This document shows, piece after piece, positions 8,175-14,210 of a stretch of DNA of 34,295 nt. This stretch comes from Mesorhizobium plurifarium (GTDB taxonomy: Bacteria > Pseudomonadota > Alphaproteobacteria > Rhizobiales > Rhizobiaceae). The notes under the pieces were generated by a model that was not told the origin of the DNA, made no database searches, and saw only the letters and a list, made by a program, of their open reading frames with translations. The stretch covers positions 123,394 through 157,688 of the forward strand of contig CCNB01000002.1 of the NCBI GenBank assembly GCA_000824785.1, in the 5' to 3' direction. A program made the position numbers and the translations under genes. Within the stretch, counting starts at the first letter, position 1. Each line of letters opens with the position of its first letter.

Positions 8175-8294
8175 CAGGCCCCAAATAGAGGGCATCGCTC
8201 GGTGTTTTCCTCCCATTGCGCCGGGCGATGTTCCCCTCTGAAGGTTATGACCTTCATTCTTGGCCGGGCCGCTTTCGCGCCCGGCCTTTTTCTT
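8175..8294 (+). ncRNA. Candidate trans-acting small RNA with anti-Shine-Dalgarno loop
   Basis: Three consecutive hairpins fill a gap with no credible gene. Stem 1 pairs CATCGCTCGG (8193-8202) with CCGGGCGATG (8221-8230), including one G-U pair. Its 18-nt loop contains TTTTCCTCCC, complementary to a ribosome-binding site, and a second CU-rich tract, TTCCCCTC, follows at 8231-8238. Stem 2 pairs GAAGGT (8240-8245) with ACCTTC (8250-8255) around a 4-nt loop. Stem 3 is the terminator at 8262-8294. A transcript of about 115-120 nt with an exposed CCUCC loop resembles known alphaproteobacterial regulators (alpha-r14 and CcsR 'cuckoo' RNAs). That likeness is structural and from memory; the 5' end is a guess. 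Confidence 0.6.
8262..8294 (+). terminator. Strong Rho-independent terminator
   Basis: GGCCGGGC (8262-8269) pairs perfectly with GCCCGGCC (8279-8286) around a 9-nt loop, followed by TTTTTCTT (8287-8294). It ends the candidate small RNA and could also stop read-through from the 2OG oxygenase gene 165 bp upstream. Confidence 0.85.
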
Positions 8295-8318
8295 ATCCGT
8301 GCTGGAACAAAGCAGGTC

Positions 8319-8414
8319 ACCCGAAAGTGGGAATCGGCTCGGGATAAAGACATGCGCAAAATCAAACGCCTGAAGCGCATGGAGCGAATCTGAACGATCG
8401 CGACGCGCTATAGG
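8319..8414. repeat. Degenerate Rhizobiales intergenic repeat (RIME-like)
   Basis: The segment starts with ACCCGAAAGTGGGAATCGG, continues with GACATGCGCAAAATCAAACG and ends in an imperfect palindrome with arms AGCGC (8374-8378) and GCGCT (8405-8409). The order 'CCGAAAAGTGGGAACCGGTTTTCGG ... ATGCGC-AAAA ... AGAGCGC' is, from memory, a common dispersed element in Mesorhizobium and Rhizobium genomes. This copy has diverged. It lies between the small-RNA terminator and the 3' end of hpaH. A related half-element is at 1-60. Confidence 0.55.
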
Positions 8415-8418
8415 CCGA

Positions 8419-9222
8419 TCAGGCGAAGCTTATGCGGATGGTTCCGTAGCGGCCGAAATCCGAGACGATCTCGTCGCCGTGCCGGCATTCGACCGGCCGG
8501 ATGAATGAGCCCGACAGCACGACCTGCCCGGCCTCGATCCGCATGCCGTATTGATGCAGCCGGGTGGCGAGCCAGACGATGCCCTTGGCGGGATGATCGA
8601 GCACGCCGGCGCCCAGGCCCGTTTCCTCGACCTCGCCGTTGCGCGAGACGATCGCGCCGATCCAGCGCAGATCCGCCTCGCGCGGGCCGGTCACGCGGCC
8701 GCCGACGACGATGCCGGCATTGGCCGCATTGTCCGAGATCGTATCGAAGAAGGTGCGGATCTTGCCGGTCTCCTTGTTCATCCGCTCGATGCGGGTGTCG
8801 AGGATTTCGAGCGCCGGGGTGATGTGGTCGGTGGCGTCGAGCACATCGTCGATCGAAATGTCCAGGCCGGCCAAAGGCGCCTTCATGACGAAGGCGATCT
8901 CGGCCTCGATGCGTGGCTGGATGAAGCGATCGGGCGGCACCGTGCCGCCATCCGCGAAGAACATGTCGTCGAACAGGATGCCGGAATCCGGAATGTCGAT
9001 GCTGAGTGCCGACTGCATCGCCTTCGAGGTCAGGCCGATCTTCCAGCCCTTGATCGTCAGGCCCGCTGCGGTTTTCCTTTTCACTAGCGCTGCCTGGACG
9101 CGATACGCGTCATCCATCGTCGCTTGCGGAAAATCGAGGCTGAGCAGCCTGATCTGACGGCGGTCGCGCTCGGCCTCGAACAGCCTACGAGCGGCGTCCT
9201 CGACTTGGCTCTCGGTCATCAT
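8419..9222 (-). CDS. hpaH: 2-oxo-hept-4-ene-1,7-dioate hydratase (HpaH)
   Basis: A 267-residue hydratase of the FAH/MhpD superfamily. It adds water to 2-oxo-hept-4-ene-1,7-dioate to give 4-hydroxy-2-oxoheptanedioate, the last step before aldol cleavage in homoprotocatechuate degradation. Supporting motifs are KGWKIGLTSKAMQSAL, PRIEAEIAFVMK (the metal-binding acidic pair E-x-E), DTISDNAANAGIVVGG and LSGSFIRPVE, all typical of HpaH/MhpD hydratases. The start is ATG 9222; its ATG overlaps the stop of hpaG (ATGA at 9219-9222), so the two are translationally coupled. It is the last gene of the hpaF-E-D-G-H operon. No aldolase gene (hpaI) follows: the next sequence is the repeat at 8319-8414. Confidence 0.9.
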   Translation of the reverse strand: MMTESQVEDAARRLFEAERDRRQIRLLSLDFPQATMDDAYRVQAALVKRKTAAGLTIKGWKIGLTSKAMQSALSIDIPDSGILFDDMFFADGGTVPPDRFIQPRIEAEIAFVMKAPLAGLDISIDDVLDATDHITPALEILDTRIERMNKETGKIRTFFDTISDNAANAGIVVGGRVTGPREADLRWIGAIVSRNGEVEETGLGAGVLDHPAKGIVWLATRLHQYGMRIEAGQVVLSGSFIRPVECRHGDEIVSDFGRYGTIRISFA

Positions 9223-10094
9223 TGGCTGGCCTCTTCGTCGACGACGCCGTTGCGCAGGAGCCCAATGCCTTCGGCCTCGACCTCGATCACGTCGCCCGGC
9301 CTCAGCCAGACCGGCGGGTCGAAGCGGGCGCCGGCGCCCGTCGGCGTGCCGGTGACGATGACGTCGCCTGGCGCCAGTGTCGTGAAGGTCGAGACGTAGT
9401 TGATGATCTTGCGGAAGGAAAAGATCATGCGGCCCGTGCGATCCTGCTGGCGGATTTCACCGTTGACGCGCGTGGTGAGCGCAATGTCCGCGATCTGCGC
9501 CTCGTCGGTGAACGGCACGAGCCATGGCCCGATCGAGCCTGTGCGGTCGAAATTCTTGCCTTGGGTGACGTTGAACTTGGCGTGGCGCACCCAGTCGCGG
9601 ATCGTGCCTTCATTGCAGAGCGAAAGCGCCGCGATATGGCCGAGCGCATCGGCCTCGGCGATCCGTCGTCCGCCCTTGCCGATGACGATGACGATCTCGC
9701 CCTCATAGTCGAGCTGAGACGATTCCGGCGGCCGCACCAGCGGCGCATCATGGCCGACGAAGGAGCGCGGGAAGCGGATGAACAGCGACGGGTTGGAAGG
9801 CGCCGCCTGGCCATCCTTGTATTCCTCGTTGCGGTCCGGATAGTTGACGCCGACGCAGATGATCTTTTCGGGGGAGGGGACCGGAACCTCGTAGGCTATG
9901 TCCTCGACCTGGAAATCGGCGGCGAGGCCGTCGGCCTCCTCGGCGAGTCTCACGAGCGCACCGGCCTCGATCACCTCGCGCAGCGTCGGCCATTCGGGAT
10001 GGCGCGTCGAGAGATCGACGACGCCCTTGTCGGTGATCGCGCCGTAGCGCGTCTTGCCGCCGACGGTGAAGGTGGCGAGGCGCGCCATGCCCAT
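9219..10094 (-). CDS. hpaG: Fumarylacetoacetate-hydrolase-family isomerase/decarboxylase (HpaG-like)
   Basis: A 291-residue FAH-family protein. The conserved core includes KIICVGVNYPDRNEEY, SQLDYEGEIVIVIGKGG (metal-binding Glu residues), NVTQGKNFDRTGSIGPWLV and GDVIVTGTPTGAGA. In the homoprotocatechuate pathway this family acts as 5-oxopent-3-ene-1,2,5-tricarboxylate decarboxylase and, in E. coli HpaG, also as the following isomerase. E. coli HpaG is a tandem two-domain protein of about 430 residues; this one has a single domain. The start ATG 10094 has AAGGGG 6-7 nt upstream; ATG 10088 is possible. It lies 11 bp after hpaD and overlaps hpaH by 4 bp. Confidence 0.85.
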   Translation of the reverse strand: MGMARLATFTVGGKTRYGAITDKGVVDLSTRHPEWPTLREVIEAGALVRLAEEADGLAADFQVEDIAYEVPVPSPEKIICVGVNYPDRNEEYKDGQAAPSNPSLFIRFPRSFVGHDAPLVRPPESSQLDYEGEIVIVIGKGGRRIAEADALGHIAALSLCNEGTIRDWVRHAKFNVTQGKNFDRTGSIGPWLVPFTDEAQIADIALTTRVNGEIRQQDRTGRMIFSFRKIINYVSTFTTLAPGDVIVTGTPTGAGARFDPPVWLRPGDVIEVEAEGIGLLRNGVVDEEASQ

Positions 10095-10105
10095 GCCGAT
10101 GCCCC

Positions 10106-11086
10106 TTACGGCGCCACGATCGGCGAGGCCGCCAGGTCGGCCTTGCGCGGTTCCACACCCGCGAACACGCTGCCTTCCTCGAACCAGCTTCGCGGCGCCG
10201 GCGCGCCCCACAGCGTCTGGCGCTGCGGATCCTTGAGATCCCACTTGATCGGCTCGAGGTCCGGGTCGACCGTCTGGTAGTCCGAGCAATAGATCTCGAT
10301 GCGGTGGTTGTCGGGATCGCGGATGTAGAGGAAGAAGGCGTTGGAGATGCCGTGCCGTCCAGGGCCGCGCTCGATATTGCCGACGTAGCCGGTGGTCGCC
10401 ATCAGGTCGAGCAGGTCGATGATGTTGAGCGGCGTCGGCACCCAGAAGGCGACATGGTGCAGCCGCGGGCCGAATCCGTTGGTGAAGGCGATGTCGTGCA
10501 CGCCACCCTTGCGGTGCGTCCAGGCCGCCCACAGCTTCCCGGTCTCTTCGTCTTGCGTGTACTCGGTCACGCGGAAGCCGAGCTCATTGTAGAAGGCCAC
10601 TGATTCATCGACATTCGGCGAGAAGCAGTTGAAGTGGTCGATGCGCAGCGGTTTCACGCCACGATAGAGCGCGTATTTTTGATGGATCGGCGGCAGCCGC
10701 TCCATCTTCGAATAGAATTCGAGCGGGATACCGTGCGGATCGCGGGTGCGGAAGGTGCGCGACTGGTAGGGCCGCTCCACCCACTCCACCGGCAAACCTT
10801 TGCCCTTGAAGAAGTGCTCGGCCTTGTCGAGGTCCTCGTCGGAGAAAACCTTGAAGCCAAGTTCGCGCGCTTCCGGCGTCGTCGCCTTGCGCAGCACGAT
10901 GCAGTGATGGCCGCGTTCCTCCATGGCGCGCAGATAGATGGCCCCGCTCGTCTCGTCGGTCACCTGCAGGCCGAGCGTGTCGACATAGAAGGCGCGAGAT
11001 TTCGCCAGGTCGGTGACGGCGAGCTCGACGTGGCTGAGCCGCACGATGTTGAAGGCAGGGTAGAGGTTGGGTTGGGGCAGGGCCAT
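10106..11086 (-). CDS. hpaD: 3,4-dihydroxyphenylacetate 2,3-dioxygenase, VOC-type extradiol (HpaD)
   Basis: A 326-residue extradiol ring-cleavage dioxygenase built from two vicinal-oxygen-chelate modules (about residues 14-130 and 145-275). It opens homoprotocatechuate between C2 and C3. The metal ligands are visible as His151 (LRIDHFN), His211 (RLHHVAFW) and Glu264 (HRIEIYCSD). The second-sphere residues His197 (GGVHDIA), His245 (GRHG) and Tyr254 (FFLYIRDP) match those known in the Brevibacterium fuscum enzyme (His155, His214, Glu267, His200, His248, Tyr257). E. coli HpaD belongs instead to the unrelated LigB class, so this operon uses a non-orthologous enzyme for the same step. It sits 12 bp after hpaE and 11 bp before hpaG. 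Confidence 0.92.
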   Translation of the reverse strand: MALPQPNLYPAFNIVRLSHVELAVTDLAKSRAFYVDTLGLQVTDETSGAIYLRAMEERGHHCIVLRKATTPEARELGFKVFSDEDLDKAEHFFKGKGLPVEWVERPYQSRTFRTRDPHGIPLEFYSKMERLPPIHQKYALYRGVKPLRIDHFNCFSPNVDESVAFYNELGFRVTEYTQDEETGKLWAAWTHRKGGVHDIAFTNGFGPRLHHVAFWVPTPLNIIDLLDLMATTGYVGNIERGPGRHGISNAFFLYIRDPDNHRIEIYCSDYQTVDPDLEPIKWDLKDPQRQTLWGAPAPRSWFEEGSVFAGVEPRKADLAASPIVAP

Positions 11087-11098
11087 TGGTGTCTCCGC

Positions 11099-12616
11099 TC
11101 AGCCGCCGAGCTTCTGGATCGAATGCGGCGCCGTGGCGAACGCGATGTTCTTGGTTTCCATGTAGAAGTCGAACGACCAGTCGCCGCCGTCGCGGCCGAT
11201 GCCCGAGCTCTTCACCCCGCCGAACGGCGTCGGCAGATGCCGCACATTCTCCGAATTCACCCAGATCATGCCGGCGTCGAGCGCATCGGTGAAGCGCAGC
11301 GCGCGGGTGACATCGGAGGTCCACAGATAGCCGGTGAGGCCGTATTGCGTGTCGTTGGCGAGAGCCAGCGCCTCGGCTTCGTCCTTGAACGGGATCGCCG
11401 TCAGCACCGGCCCGAAGATTTCTTCCTGGGCGATGCGCATCTTGTTGGTGGCGCCGACGAACAGCGTCGGGCTGACATAGCAGCCGCCGCCCGGTCCGGC
11501 GAACTTGCCGCCGCCGGCGGCGACCGCCGCGCCTTCCGATCTGCCGATCTCGATATAGGAGAGCACCTTCTCCTCATGCACCGGATGGATGAGCGGACCG
11601 ACCACGGTTTCAGGATCGAGCGGATGGCCGATCTTGATGCGCTTCGCCTTCTCCGCCACCAGGTCGGTGAACCTGTCATGCACGGATGCCTCGACCAGCA
11701 GGCGCGACGATGAGGTGCAGCGCTCGCCGTTCAGCGAATAGATCATGAAGACGGCGGCATCCGCCGCGCGCTCCAGATCGGCATCGGCGAAGACGATGAC
11801 CGGGTTCTTGCCGCCGAGCTCGAAATGCACGCGCTTCAGTGTTTCAGCGCCCTGTTTCATGATCATCGAGCCGGTACGGCTTTCGCCGACGAAGCCGATC
11901 GCCTTGATGTCGGGATGTTCGGTCAACGCCCGGCCGGCATCCTCGCCGAAACCGTTGACGAGATTCCAGACGCCCTTGGGCAGGCCGGCGTCCTCGGCGA
12001 TCTCGACCAGCAGCCGGGCGGTCAGCGGCGACAACTCCGCCGGCTTGTGCACCACCGTGCAGCCGGCGGCCAAGGCCGGCGCGATCTTCCAGGTCGACAG
12101 CATGAAGGGCGTGTTCCACGGCGTGATCACGCCGACCGGGCCGATCGGCACGCGCGTCGTCATGTTGAGCTGGCCCGGCGCTCTGAGCGAGCGGCCGTCA
12201 CGCGCCTCCGGGGCGCGGTCGGCATAGAAGCGGAAGTTCTCGGCGCCGCGCAGTGCCGCCTTGGCCATGAACTTCAGCGACTGGCCGGTATCCATGCATT
12301 CGACGAAGGCGATTTCTTCCGCCCGCGCGACGATGGCGTCGGCTATTTTATGCAGCAGCTTCTTGCGCGCGTCGCCAGAGACCGCCGCCCAATCCTTGAA
12401 GGCGGCCTTGGCCGCCTTGGCCGCGCGGTCGATATCGGCCGCCTTGCCGCGTGCCACCGTCGCGATCGGCTTGAGGTCGACCGGCGAAAGCGTCTCGAAG
12501 GTCGAGCCGTCGGCCGAGGGCACCGCTTCGCCGCCGATCTGGTTGAGCACGCCGTCCTTGCGGAAGCGTTCGAGATAGGCCTCGGCCTTCCTCAGATTAT
12601 CGTCCAGTGCCGCCAT
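11099..12616 (-). CDS. hpaE: 5-carboxymethyl-2-hydroxymuconate semialdehyde dehydrogenase (HpaE)
   Basis: A 505-residue NAD-dependent aldehyde dehydrogenase that oxidises the ring-cleavage semialdehyde to 5-carboxymethyl-2-hydroxymuconate. The catalytic residues are in place: Asn168 (TPWNTPFM), Glu266 (VHFELGGKNP) and Cys300 (LNGERCTSSSR). The C-terminal region GGVKSSGIGRDGGDWSFDFYMETKNI is characteristic of HpaE (part quoted). The start is ATG 12616, 30 bp after the stop of hpaF. The gene is the second of the five-gene catabolic operon and runs straight into hpaD. Confidence 0.93.
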   Translation of the reverse strand: MAALDDNLRKAEAYLERFRKDGVLNQIGGEAVPSADGSTFETLSPVDLKPIATVARGKAADIDRAAKAAKAAFKDWAAVSGDARKKLLHKIADAIVARAEEIAFVECMDTGQSLKFMAKAALRGAENFRFYADRAPEARDGRSLRAPGQLNMTTRVPIGPVGVITPWNTPFMLSTWKIAPALAAGCTVVHKPAELSPLTARLLVEIAEDAGLPKGVWNLVNGFGEDAGRALTEHPDIKAIGFVGESRTGSMIMKQGAETLKRVHFELGGKNPVIVFADADLERAADAAVFMIYSLNGERCTSSSRLLVEASVHDRFTDLVAEKAKRIKIGHPLDPETVVGPLIHPVHEEKVLSYIEIGRSEGAAVAAGGGKFAGPGGGCYVSPTLFVGATNKMRIAQEEIFGPVLTAIPFKDEAEALALANDTQYGLTGYLWTSDVTRALRFTDALDAGMIWVNSENVRHLPTPFGGVKSSGIGRDGGDWSFDFYMETKNIAFATAPHSIQKLGG

Positions 12617-12646
12617 GCGTTCTTCCTGTTGATTGCTTGCCGCCGC

Positions 12647-13033
12647 TCATTTGCCGCGCAGTCGCGGATGGATGGCGTTTTTCTTCCAGCTGAGCTCGGC
12701 GTCTATCTCGCGGATCTCCAGCGACAGCGCGAAATGCGGCGTGGAAAACAGCGAGGAAAGATGGTCGATGACCGCCGCGAAGATCGCCTCGCCGGCGCTC
12801 TTCTTTTCCGCCGCGCTGCGGCCCTTGCCGATGCGGAAATTCATGTCGATGAAGCCGTTCTCGGGAAGCCGGTCGGCGATCGCATAGGCTTCGGCCCGGA
12901 AGGCCCTTACCCGCACGGCGCCGGGCTCGAACAAGCCTGTTTCGAGGATGGTGCGCGAGACCAGCGCACAGAGCTCGCCCATATCGACCTTCGCATCGAG
13001 ATTCGCCGAATATTCGATCGCCATATGGGGCAA
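12647..13033 (-). CDS. hpaF: 5-carboxymethyl-2-hydroxymuconate isomerase (HpaF), TTG start
   Basis: A 128-residue member of the tautomerase/CHMI family. It isomerises 5-carboxymethyl-2-hydroxymuconate to 5-oxopent-3-ene-1,2,5-tricarboxylate. The N-terminus reads M-P-H-M-A-I-E-Y, matching E. coli HpaF (MPHF...). The proline exposed after Met removal is the catalytic base, so translation must start at the TTG at 13033-13031 and not at the nearby ATG 13024. The ribosome-binding site GGAGG lies 5 nt upstream of the TTG and about 14 nt from the ATG, which agrees. Other family features are FIDMNFRIGKGRS and LSLEIREID. It is the first gene of the operon, directly behind the promoter and palindrome at 13062-13103. 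Confidence 0.9.
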   Translation of the reverse strand: MPHMAIEYSANLDAKVDMGELCALVSRTILETGLFEPGAVRVRAFRAEAYAIADRLPENGFIDMNFRIGKGRSAAEKKSAGEAIFAAVIDHLSSLFSTPHFALSLEIREIDAELSWKKNAIHPRLRGK

Positions 13034-13061
13034 GGGTTCCTCCGCCGGCAGTGCCGGTTCT

Positions 13062-13103
13062 TGTAATTAACATGTGAATTACATCTTGACGGCGGAATGT
13101 CAA
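13062..13103 (-). promoter_or_regulatory. hpaF operon promoter with overlapping 22-bp palindromic operator (probable HpaR site)
   Basis: Bases 13062-13083 form a near-perfect dyad: TGTAATT-N8-AATTACA, with central ACATGT; 10 of 11 position pairs are complementary. On the minus strand a consensus -35 TTGACA (13103-13098) is followed after 16 bp by TAATTC (13081-13076) as -10. The palindrome therefore covers the -10 and probable start site of the hpaFEDGH operon, a classical repressor layout. HpaR, encoded divergently 150 bp away, is a MarR-type repressor known to control meta-cleavage operons in E. coli and is the obvious candidate ligand. The assignment of regulator to site is inferred. Confidence 0.7.
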
Positions 13104-13233
13104 GCGTCGTTGTCGATGCGCCGTGGCGGCTCGGGACGCAGGATTGCCGGTCCCGGCAAAATCGCGGATATAACTCGATAGCCGTCGAATTTCGCTCCGA
13201 GTCGCCAGCGGAAATTGAATTGGAGACCTGACC

Positions 13234-13671
13234 TTGCTACCGCCCAGCACTCGCCGCTCCTTGCCCATGGCACTGCTTCGCGCCCGCGAAGTGATCATGG
13301 CGCACTTCCGGCCGATGCTTGCCCGCCACGACATCACTGAGCAGCAGTGGCGTGTGCTGCGCGTTCTTGCCGAAACCGGCCCCCTGGAGGCAACCGAGCT
13401 CGCCAACCGCGCCTCGATCCTGCCGCCCAGCCTTACCCGGATCATCAAGGCGCTGGAGGAGCGTGGCTTCATCACCCGCAACAAGGTCAAGGACGACGGC
13501 CGCCGCGCCTTGCTCGCCATCAGCCCGGCCGGCGTAGCGCTGATCGAGGAACTGGCGCCCGAACGTATCGCCATCTACGACGCCATCGAAAAGCGCTATG
13601 GCGCCGAAGAGCATGAGCGCCTGCTCGACATGCTGGAAAGCCTAATCCAGTCGGAGACGGTGGAGGGCTGA
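13234..13671 (+). CDS. hpaR: MarR-family regulator of homoprotocatechuate degradation (HpaR)
   Basis: A 145-residue winged-helix regulator. It aligns by eye with E. coli HpaR through LLRAREVIMAHFRPMLARH, TEQQWRVLRVLAE (quoted separately) and the wing KVKDDGRRALLAISPAG. Such proteins repress the meta operon until the aromatic substrate binds. The start is probably TTG 13234, with GGAG at 13222-13225, 8 nt upstream; ATG 13267 lacks a ribosome-binding site and would shorten the N-terminus compared with E. coli. It is divergent from hpaF and convergent with hpaC, whose stop is 5 bp beyond its own. No terminator is visible between them. Confidence 0.9.
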   Translation: MLPPSTRRSLPMALLRAREVIMAHFRPMLARHDITEQQWRVLRVLAETGPLEATELANRASILPPSLTRIIKALEERGFITRNKVKDDGRRALLAISPAGVALIEELAPERIAIYDAIEKRYGAEEHERLLDMLESLIQSETVEG

Positions 13672-13676
13672 GAAGC

Positions 13677-14186
13677 CTACCCGCCAAAACTCCCCAGCGC
13701 GCTTGGCTGCATGTAGTTGCGTCCGACATAGAGCAGCGCCGCCTCGTCGCTGCCGTGGCGGATGTCGACGACGCGGCCGAACATCACATTGTGCGTGCCG
13801 ACCTTGTTGACCGCGCCGATCTCGCAATCGAAGCTGACGATGGCGTCAAGCAGCGCCGGCATGCCGGACGGCATGGTCTGCCAGCGCGCGGCTTGGTAGC
13901 GTTCGGTCATGTCGCGGATCGCGCCGGCGAATTTCGCCGCCAGATGCATATGCGACTGGGTCAGCACATTGACGCAGAAGCGTTGGTTGGCGAGGAACAT
14001 GCCGGTCTGCGCCGAACGCTCGTTCATGCACACCAGCAGCGTCGGCGGGTCATCGGAGACGCTGCACATGGCGGTGGCGGTAAAGCCGCCGCGCCCCGCC
14101 GGGCCGTCGGTGGTGACGATGTTGACCGGCGCGCAGACCCGCGCCATGGCCTCGCGGAATTCCAGCCTCGCGACTTGTGTTGTCAT
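13677..14186 (-). CDS. hpaC: 4-hydroxyphenylacetate 3-monooxygenase, flavin reductase component (HpaC)
   Basis: A 169-residue flavin reductase of the HpaC/DIM6 family. It supplies reduced FAD to HpaB. Motifs include VNIVTTDGPAGRGGFTATAM, CSVSDDPPTLLVCMN and FCVNVL, aligning closely with E. coli HpaC. ATG 14186 was chosen because MTTQVARLEFREAMA matches the length of the E. coli N-terminus and GGAAG lies 5 nt upstream. ATG 14198, adding four residues, is possible. It follows hpaB after 24 bp and forms with it a separate two-gene transcript. It ends 5 bp from the convergent hpaR. Confidence 0.92.
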   Translation of the reverse strand: MTTQVARLEFREAMARVCAPVNIVTTDGPAGRGGFTATAMCSVSDDPPTLLVCMNERSAQTGMFLANQRFCVNVLTQSHMHLAAKFAGAIRDMTERYQAARWQTMPSGMPALLDAIVSFDCEIGAVNKVGTHNVMFGRVVDIRHGSDEAALLYVGRNYMQPSALGSFGG

Positions 14187-14210
14187 GGCCGCTTCCATGG
14201 CGGGCTTCGC

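Noticed and set aside
8174..8393. Short frames on both strands across the candidate small RNA
   Set aside because: They coincide with the hairpins, terminator and repeat, lack convincing ribosome-binding sites and have no recognisable homology.
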